Shown here: in pieces, positions 58,101-64,000 of the stretch
How the letters are laid out: every line of letters starts with the position of its first letter
How positions within the stretch are numbered: position 1 is the stretch's first letter
Source: Gnetum montanum
Taxonomy: Eukaryota; Streptophyta; Gnetopsida; Gnetales; Gnetaceae
Assembly: GCA_015680685.1 (NCBI GenBank)
Contig: MNCI01028444.1
Location: forward strand, 838,676 to 902,675
Direction of reading: 5' to 3'
Length of the DNA: 64,000 nucleotides
Made by a program: the position numbers and the translations under genes
Notes under the pieces: generated by a model
Seen by the model: the letters and a program-made list of their open reading frames with translations, nothing else
Databases searched by the model: none
What the model was told of the DNA's origin: nothing

Positions 58101-61100
58101 AGCTACCACTTTGCTGCCATTCCTTAAAGTAATTTTTCTTGTTTTGGATAACATGTTGCACTTCATCACTCTTACCACCATATCTCCTTTGGGTTGTATT
58201 TTTTGTCTTTTGTTACACTCAAAATGTTCTTTTCAATTTTCTGAAAGTAACTTTCCATTTGGCCCCAATTTAAATTCGCAAAGCAATTCCAATTCCAAGT
58301 GTCTTCTTGAAGCAATTGTTCTCTGAGTAAGTTGATATTATCTTCCTTCAAATCCACCATTTTATGCATTTAGTCCCTATTTTCAAGCTGCCTTTAAAGC
58401 TCTATATAGTTAAGTCCATGACCTTTAGTCAATGTTGAGTTGCAAGGCACTCTCCAGGTATGAGCTCACAATCTTTGCACATGGCACAATCTCTTTTGTG
58501 CAACAAGAAATAATCAATGTGTGTTTTATCCATACTACTCTTATATATAATCAAATGTTTTGTCTTCTTCTGAAAAGAAATATTTGCAATTGCAAGTTCA
58601 CAAGAACTTGCAAATTGCAGTAATGAATCTCTCGTATCATTACGCTCTCCAAATCCATGTCCTCCATGAATCCTGTCATATCCCATTTTCATATATCCAA
58701 CATGACCATTAAAATTCTCTTCAATGAATTTGGTTACTTGCAGGGAAATTTTTGGCAGCACCAAATTCATAGAATCCCAAAAATCTTGCTAGATGGATTT
58801 TCCAGGCGATTTTGTGGAGCATATATGCCAATCAGGTTGATAATCTCATTTCCAAGCACAAGTTTGATGCCCATAATTCAATCACCATGTTGGTATACGT
58901 GTACTACTTTAACTTTAACAGATTGATCAATCATGATACCTACTCCATTTTGATGATTTTCTTTCCTAAGTAGAAGAGTTTGGAACCCTAGCCTAAGTCT
59001 TTAGCTTTTCCCCCTTTCCATCTTGCTTTTTGAAGGCAAGCAATGCTGATTCTTAGTCTTTTCATAGTGTCGGTAATTTTGGAGGTCTTTTTATGATACT
59101 ACTGAAAATTGGAACACATAGAGAACTGACTCTAATATAAGCTCATAATAAAACATCTCTTGTAAATTGGCATATGGAAACCTAAATATTTATTAAATAG
59201 AATTCAGTTTCAACCATTTCTTTTTCACTATTTTTAATTTCCTTATCCAGCTGCTTGTGTAACCCTGACACAGCTAACTGAATTTTAACAGGAGTGTAAC
59301 AGCACCCCTATCATTGTATGAACTCATAACTTATTGGTCGAGAAAGCAAGAGATCTTCAGGAGCTTTTCACCTGCTCAAAATAAAAATGAATTTTTGCTG
59401 AACTTTATTTTGTTTCATTTTGAATTTTTTTTATTTTCTTTGCTTAGCATCAGGAATTGATGGCACCTTATAAAATTTTATTCAATTATAGCACCAAGGA
59501 ACCTCTGCATACTGTGCAACTCTATAATTTTTTCCGTAGAGTTTGTACATTCATATGCGTATACAAAAATTACCCACCCGATGCTTCAACTTTGCACTAC
59601 TATATCATTGACTTAATTTTTCAATTTCTGAAAGTGTGAAAGTTTATTATTTTTGGAATATTTTTGCCTGCTTATTTAAGAAAAACTTGAAAATGTTCCC
59701 AAAATATTCCTGCACACCCTTATCTTCTGGAACATATTTCATCACTTAATTGTATGATATGTAGGTTTTCATTATTTTTATAGAAATTCTCAACAAGACC
59801 TCTGGAAGTTATTAGATGCTGTTAAGTTTTACTTTTAGGCTTTTGATTCTCTTTTTGGTTGGAATGAATCCTCCTTGCATAAATCTTTCAATGCTCGTTA
59901 GTTAAATAAAAACTAACTCCCTAGGAATAGCATTGTGACCATAGAGCTCTTTAAACATGATCTATGCACTTTGACTTCCATATTACTTTCAATTTTTCAC
60001 TTTAACTTGCTCTTCCAAAAAACAACTTAGTAGAGACTCTACCCTGCTTTTTAATATTTTGCTTGAATTTCTCCTCGAAGGAAACACACCAAATTCTGTG
60101 CAACTGCCTGGATCATTTTATAAGTTGCCAGTAAATAAATAAATTTTAAAAAAATTTAAAACTATGTTCTTCAGGATTTTATTTTCACCATTTCTGGTGA
60201 TTAAAACTCTGGATTATTATAATTAATTAAGGCTATGCCCTGGAGTTGCCATAGAAAACAGGGAGGATTCAATATTTTGCGACAACAGATCATGGTACTT
60301 GAAACACTACATTTCATATGTTTTGTTAAGGACTTCATATATTCTATAAACACTTATGAAATCGTAGAAATAAGCTTCTTGATAACAGTTCACCTTGAAA
60401 AATGTTCTGAACTGAATCTTTTAAAGTAAACTAGAGTACGATGAAGTTGCAACAGTGCATTTAACAGAAATCATTTCTAAACTATTCACCTATACACGAA
60501 AGAATTTCAAATGCCACACTGTATAAAATAATCTTGTGAAAAGATAGCTTATGACGCGTAACTTATGTGAACTTATTTATAAAATATAAAAGAAAGATTT
60601 AAATCTGTCTGCCATAAGTCAAAAACAAAAATTAAGGAACAGGAATGTACGTTATCAATAGGAGGGGATATGTGACTCACAGGATATGCGTTGAGAGCAC
60701 AGGGCCCAAGTGAAGTGCGGCAGCATTTAATGGCCAGATCACGGCCCTCCGAGCCGCCGCGCCTGAGCAACTCAATGAAATTCTGCGTTCATTGTATTAT
60801 ACAAATAATTTCATTGCCAATCCAATAGATTCAATGTAAAAATGCTTTAAAGGGATATAATTCTCAGTTACGAAAAAAGCCAATATCTGAAGTAAGAAAT
60901 TGTTTTACAGACTATCCGAAAATGAATGAACTTTTGCGAGAACCTGCTTGTGGAGACGAAACAGCAGACGCTGATCCTGGAGTAGTGAAGGAGCGTGAGA
61001 GGAGAGCAGCGCAAGCACTTCCTCAATGCTTCCTTGTTCCGTCAGTTTCCGGATTCTCAGAATCTTATCACGCACCTCTTTCTTCTTGTTCACGGAATTT

Positions 61101-61291
61101 TCTGAAGACACGGAGGAAAATGAGGACGAGGAAGACGCGAGAGGAGAAGAGCATTGGCTTTCATTATGATTTCGATTCTGATTCTGATTGTTACTGTGGT
61201 GAGGATATTCAAGCAGATTTTCAGCAACTGCGTAGTCCAGAACAAGCGAATCTAAGGCATTCAAATTCACATGAGTCTCATCCTGTAGCAT
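37163..61291 (-). CDS. LisH/CTLH/CRA-domain protein with C-terminal UBA-like segment, 12 exons
   Basis: Exons in transcript order: 61291-60944, 60782-60681, 52927-52847, 51169-51060, 50914-50779, 50640-50542, 44507-44423, 44287-43926, 43841-43683, 43584-43387, 40605-40282, 37255-37163; 698 residues. All join in phase. LisH-like LDSLVLDYAVAENLL lies near residue 12. A first CTLH-CRA spans about 71-280 (ELLRRGGSEGRDLAIKCCR, AYEEFKKVLLAFIY). A second LisH-like segment (ADELVYEYCVYRGLV) is near 305, a variable linker at 321-441, a second CTLH-CRA at about 442-615 (EFLRFVEKGSYMEALKVAR; THTEWFKLQMCADKF), and a UBA-like end (MEFLALPRSDAIHLLMQYEG). Architecture and order resemble Arabidopsis AT5G66810-type proteins, annotated as RanBPM-like. 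CTLH proteins form GID/CTLH ubiquitin ligases; membership here is inference. The start is the ATG at 61,291; an upstream in-frame GTG was rejected. Confidence 0.92.
37256..40281 (-). other. Intron 11 of the CTLH gene (3.0 kb)
   Basis: It has GT at 40,281 and AG at 37,256. A minus-strand SINE-like piece lies at 39,385-39,470 (box A TTGGATAAGGCAAGTG, box B CAGGTTTGATCC). A more GC-rich stretch at 37,800-38,330 is unexplained: short frames on both strands there match nothing I recognise. Confidence 0.6.
40606..43386 (-). other. Intron 10 of the CTLH gene (2.8 kb), probable GC-AG intron
   Basis: The exon ends CAG and is followed by GCAAGT, the standard GC-donor context, at 43,386; the acceptor TTACAG ends at 40,606. 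A LINE-tail-like module with (GAT)n lies at 41,501-41,532 on the minus strand. An open plus-strand frame at 42,498-42,902 (134 codons from an ATG) matches nothing I know and is antisense to the intron. Confidence 0.6.
44855..46760 (+). mobile_element. L1-type LINE relic (endonuclease end and reverse transcriptase)
   Basis: LGDFDAILHHSEKIELF near 44,848 fits the end of the endonuclease. The RT blocks are LPKKKDAIDIKDY near 45,872, PLSLCTSFYKICSKVL, KKQAGFV, IALRLDISKAHDIVN, GQGDPVSLFLFILAMESL near 46,225 and LLVDDTFLF near 46,363, where the usual ADDT is VDDT. Several stops and indels break the frame. It lies antisense to the host gene. Confidence 0.78.
48520..48870 (+). mobile_element. Ty3/gypsy integrase fragment
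   Basis: TDIDYFTVAKGQ near 48,529 corresponds to the DYFTKW block of the integrase core. ANYYSKEDGLAES near 48,711 corresponds to the YYPQSNGLAES block. RAWHDQLKFVLLANK and KRVVGMTSYHR follow, as in gypsy integrases. Neighbouring segments are too decayed to delimit an element. It is a different lineage from elements A and B. Confidence 0.65.
49317..49577 (+). repeat. Degenerate 26-bp minisatellite
   Basis: Units begin at about 49,430, 49,456, 49,482, 49,508, 49,534 and 49,560, exactly 26 bp apart, with a core like GCACTAGTTCT.CCAGCAACATCG. More diverged units extend back to about 49,317. It lies inside intron 6. Confidence 0.75.
52338..52480 (+). repeat. tRNA-derived SINE-like element, copy 1
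   Basis: A box-A-like region (CAACAGGTAAGGCCGTTCC) is followed by GTGAGTTCAAGTTGTG as box B, then a body containing ATGAATCATTATATTCTG. The same body follows the copy at 53,862. It lies in intron 3 of the CTLH gene. Confidence 0.5.
53862..54000 (+). repeat. tRNA-derived SINE-like element, copy 2
   Basis: It has a clear tRNA-like head: GGCTCAAGTGGTTAGCTC (box A) and GGTTCAAGTCACATTT (box B). The body ends GATATGTCTTGGGGTGTAC, which also occurs on the minus strand at 46,850-46,880. Confidence 0.6.
54650..56200 (+). mobile_element. Ty1/copia relic (integrase and reverse transcriptase)
   Basis: DDYSQFTWIYFCVP near 54,655 is the copia integrase core block. AMDEDLYALVLNNIWDF near 55,774, the KYKAQLVALRNRQEYGINYQQTFAP segment near 55,903, FQIDAQNAFLNGNLDEQVHTKPS near 56,042 and LYGLKRSLHGLKQAP near 56,141 are copia RT blocks in correct order. 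Stops and frameshifts are frequent, and no LTRs were found. It is antisense to the CTLH gene. Confidence 0.85.
56330..59045 (-). mobile_element. RTE-type LINE, nearly full coding length but decayed
   Basis: Reading the minus strand from 59,045: endonuclease blocks NGVGIMIDQSVKV, GHGFGERNDTRDSLLQFAS near 58,650 and HIDYFLLHKRD near 58,520. Then RT blocks: EKAIGLDNISMEAWK near 57,700, NCTNYREINLMSHTMKLWERV near 57,540, LENQFGFMPRRST near 57,440, and MMDELTKEI with the catalytic FADDI box near 57,080. The C-terminal region (GANCWAIQKRHEQQINVVEM near 56,680) follows. APE-type endonuclease plus this RT signature indicates the RTE clade. It lies in sense orientation to the host gene, inside intron 2. 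Confidence 0.85.
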
Positions 61292-61340
61292 CTTCCTTGT
61301 ATCTTCTGTCGCAAGAATGGCCACGACTATACTCCCAGCT

Positions 61341-61348
61341 TATTTATA
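61341..61348 (-). promoter_or_regulatory. TATA box of the CTLH gene
   Basis: TATAAATA on the minus strand begins 57 nt upstream of the ATG at 61,291. Transcription would start near 61,315, leaving a 5'UTR of about 25 nt. The short leader also argues against the upstream in-frame GTG at 61,324 as start. Confidence 0.5.
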
Positions 61349-62127
61349 CAGTTTCGCAGAAAATTCACTAAAATGAGTAAAGTGGCATCTGTTGTGGCAA
61401 CAACGAATTACAGTCAAGATCCCTGGCGTTTTGCCCCAGGATATCTGTAGTTTATGAGAATTCCACCGACCTTGCGCCTGGTTGTACAGGAAATCTTATT
61501 AGAGCAAGCTAGTACCATCTCACACGAAAACTAGCGCGGTTTTCCCCTTAAGAACGCAAACTTTATTGCTGAAAAAATGCTTTGCATTAGCAACTTCTCT
61601 GTAAAGCTAGTAGATTTAAACGATGGATAATTCTGTTGCTGTGGAAGATCAGTGTTTGTATCGTTGAAAGCGCTGCTCTTAGCGGAGGTAAGGTGATAAG
61701 ACTTGCCTGACAGGTACTTTCTGATCAATGACTTGCAGTTCAGGACCGTCAGCCAAATTCCGTCAAAAGTTACGAAATAATAATGAATCTAAATTTACCG
61801 GTTACCTGATACTGAGCAACGAAAGGTGAAATGTACCTTGAGAAACAGGTCTCGAAATAAATGTAATTTTTGTAACTGAGCTGCTAATTCATTGGTTTTG
61901 ACGCTAATAATTTAAGTGAGGGTGTCCGTGGGGTTTGAATTCAGTAATTTTGGGTACAAACTATATAAACTTATTTAAGTAACCTATGCTCCGCATTGGC
62001 TACAGTAGACATTGTGATAACATGAGTAAGCCCAAACATTTTTTAAAAAAAGATAATAAAACACCATAAGTAACTATGATTATATAATGACCTTTCCACA
62101 AGCTGAATACCTTAATATCAATGACTC
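61349..62127. other. Upstream region of the CTLH gene
   Basis: No supported coding frame. The first 400 bp are less AT-rich than the surroundings and probably carry the promoter. Nothing resembling a transposon was recognised. Confidence 0.5.
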
Positions 62128-62841
62128 ATAAATTTATAAATTTTGTCATTGTTTTTTGGCATTGCCCTTTCACTCAGTCTTCATGGGAACGGGTTTCTAA
62201 GGTTTTTCCTTTATGCACATTTTCCCATGAGGATATTTTATTCGGCTTTTTGGCCACCCCCTCTTCTGTTTCTTTGGAAAGTTATTAGGCCCCTTGTTCT
62301 TTACTTTATATGGAAGCGTAGATGCACTACTCTTTTCCAGAACACTAATTCGTCCACCTCTAACCATTTAAATATTTTGGAAAAATCTCAAATTCTTCGC
62401 CTTGTGCATTTCCAAATTTTATCTCATACTTCTAAGTTAAAGTTGGATTCTAATCAGTTGTTTTTTTGTTTGCAGCCTTGGAGCAAATACACCAACCCGT
62501 GCACTCTTTCCAATCTCGATCTGCTACATCGGAGTGTGTTATCATCATAATTTTGAGCATTTTGAGCTCTTTGTTATTCTCCTGGTCTTTTAAACTCGCA
62601 GTTCCTAAGGATTCCCAGCATTTGGTAGCTCTTTGGCATGTACTCCCTTCTCTGGCATGTACTCCCACACCCTGAGAAAGATTATGTTTCAAGATGTTTT
62701 CTTTCAACACTCGCATTTGTCTTTGTTCTTCTCCCTATTTATCCATCAATATGTTCAGATGTTGATCATGTACTTATTCTCATTAAATTAATAAAATTCT
62801 CTTTTTGGGGTCCGACACCCCCCCCATAAATTTATAAATTT
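62128..62841 (+). mobile_element. 5'-truncated L1-like LINE with target site duplication
   Basis: The 16-bp sequence ATAAATTTATAAATTT is repeated exactly at 62,128-62,143 and 62,826-62,841. Between them lies the end of a LINE ORF: VFWHCPFTQSSWERVSKVFP near 62,151 matches the zinc-finger-like C-terminal region of plant L1 ORF2. IWKRRCTTLF near 62,311 belongs to the following RNase H-like part in another frame. A 3' region ending TTTTTGGGGTCCGAC and a C run follows. The element lacks a poly(A) tail. Confidence 0.7.
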
Positions 62842-62980
62842 ATGTTAATGCCATACACAATTTTGTAACTTGCGCTTACGTGCATATCATTTGTAATGTC
62901 AAAGCCGTCGACATTCCAAAAGTATAAATTTTAATGTATACTTCCATAAGTGTGACTCAAAGGATCTATTTCTTGTTTGT

Positions 62981-63600
62981 TGATAAGTAACAAGTGTCCC
63001 CTATACCAAACCATACCAATCATAAGTGTTTACACACAATTTGGTTGAACTCCATGACCTTGGGGCTAACAATATCTTAGATAACTAAGCATTAACTATT
63101 GGTCATTGTCTTTTTAATCATCACTTGTGTTAGCTTAGTTGGTATGGTTAAGTATGATTAAGGTATAAGATATTTTCATTTTTATTATCTTTATTATTAA
63201 AATATTAAAATGACAAAGAGAGAAAAATATTAATTTCTAATCTAAATATGGGAGTAAGAATAAACTAATCTATCCTAAGCATAGAGCATCCATTCCCACT
63301 TTTCATAGCCATCCTAAACCTATACTAATACTGTTGGGTTACCAAGTATCTACTGTTGAGCGTACCAAGTATTCATGACTAGGATTACCAAGACTTAATA
63401 TGTGATCATACTTATGATGATACGAAATAAAATATTAATTTCCTAAGTGCAGGAAAGTAAAATGCATTTAAAGTAAAGTGCTTGGAAATAAACTAAGTGC
63501 TTATCCAAGTGTTGTAATGGAAAGAATAAATGTTAATTTTATTTCCATTCATGAATTATGTTCAGGTATAATGCCACTTAAATAAAACTCCATTTGATTA
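62981..63600 (-). mobile_element. 3' LTR remnant of element C (Ty3/gypsy), minus orientation
   Basis: On the minus strand it ends CTTATCA at 62,981, like the CATCA ends of the other LTRs. It carries three TTGGTA-type words (63,390, 63,370 and 63,340), a TTAACCATACCAACTA block like the one in elements A and B, and the R-region stem-loop at 63,589-63,535. Most of U3 and the TATA region seem missing between this and the ORF to the right. Confidence 0.65.
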
Positions 63601-63639
63601 ATGCATTATATACTATGGGCACTCAAAGGAAAAATTGGG

Positions 63640-64000
63640 TAAGTCCTACGAAAGCAAACTGTAAGAGCTTTGCTAGAGGGCTTTGTTCACCTTCATCTTT
63701 ACCAATTTGATTTCTTTCCCATTTATCTCCTTGAGCATCCCGACTTGGTCCTTGTAATGATTCTTTACTTTTTCAATCTTAAGGACCTCGTTCTTCCAAG
63801 CAACAATCTCAATGGCAATCTTCTAGCAAAGGGCATGAACCTCCTTCATTGAGAGATTTCTATTTTCTACAGCCAATGTTCTAACATCCTAGTTTACCTT
63901 AACAAGCTATTTTTTACCACTAATTGATGTATTTGAGCAATTACTCCTGCTCCTCAACTTTTCACAAACGTTGATTTTCCTGGGTCAGGATGAGATTCTC
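63640..64000 (-). pseudogene. Coiled-coil ORF3 fragment of element C
   Basis: Minus-strand translation gives LAVENRNLSMKEVHALC near 63,870, IAIEIVAWKNEVLKIEKVKN and HYKDQVGMLKEINGKEI. It aligns without gaps to element A ORF3 at about 10,945-11,150 (LIAENRNLSLDEVRALYQ, HYRDQVSLQKEINEKHI). It ends at a TAG near 63,672, at the same codon as in A. The N-terminal part lies beyond the window edge. Confidence 0.72.

Larger units (their letters stand above)
52928..60680 (-). other. Intron 2 of the CTLH gene (7.75 kb) with copia and RTE relics
   Basis: The GT donor is at 60,680 after CCT and the AG acceptor ends at 52,928. It is the largest intron in the window. It holds a Ty1/copia relic (about 54,650-56,200, plus), an RTE-type LINE (about 56,330-59,045, minus), a SINE-like copy (53,862-54,000) and a GAT-tailed module (53,014-53,040). 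No exon is missed: the flanking exons join in phase and the protein family has continuous sequence there. Confidence 0.8.

Noticed and set aside
61292-61324. Longer N-terminus of the CTLH protein starting at 61,324
   Set aside because: The codon there is GTG; the first in-frame ATG is at 61,291 and fits the LisH-like start of the family.
60922-61371. 149-codon plus-strand frame opposite exon 1 of the CTLH gene
   Set aside because: Antisense shadow of the real exon, which has a matching donor site and family homology.

Overview
This is nuclear DNA from a land plant: AT-rich, with two spliced genes whose introns carry plant-type retroelements (Ty3/gypsy, Ty1/copia, RTE-like and L1-like LINEs, tRNA-derived SINE-like pieces). 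Introns of up to about 7.8 kb packed with old transposons suggest a large seed-plant genome, possibly a gymnosperm. That last step is inference; no species-diagnostic sequence is visible.

Layout. 1-21,685 is a cluster of related Ty3/gypsy LTR retrotransposons. It starts with a minus-strand LTR cut by the window edge (1-579). Next comes element A (580-12,940), a decayed element of more than 12 kb with gag, protease, RT/RNase H, integrase and an extra coiled-coil ORF before its 3' LTR. Then follow an older minus-strand LTR piece (12,941-13,260), a G-rich tract, a LINE relic, and element B (14,781-21,685). Element B has two LTRs but has lost RT, RNase H, integrase and the extra ORF. A fourth relative (62,981-64,000, minus) enters from the right edge with the same coiled-coil ORF.

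Two host genes are fully reconstructable. The first is a mitochondrial Rho GTPase (Miro) gene on the plus strand: 14 coding exons, 25,532-33,224, 643 codons plus stop, probably with an upstream non-coding exon near 22.7 kb. The second is a LisH/CTLH/CRA-domain gene on the minus strand: 12 coding exons, 61,291-37,163, 698 codons plus stop, resembling Arabidopsis AT5G66810-type proteins. They are convergent, with about 3.9 kb between stop codons. All splice junctions keep phase. One intron of the CTLH gene appears to use a GC donor.

The most interesting signal is in the retrotransposons. Six LTR copies from several subfamilies share a roughly 55-nt stem-loop whose 3' arm is the AATAAA poly(A) signal. 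It shows compensatory changes in one subfamily and a near-fixed 128-129 nt distance from the TATA box. A PPT-like motif is repeated at three collinear positions in elements A and B. The coiled-coil ORF sits where env-like genes sit in other plant gypsy elements.
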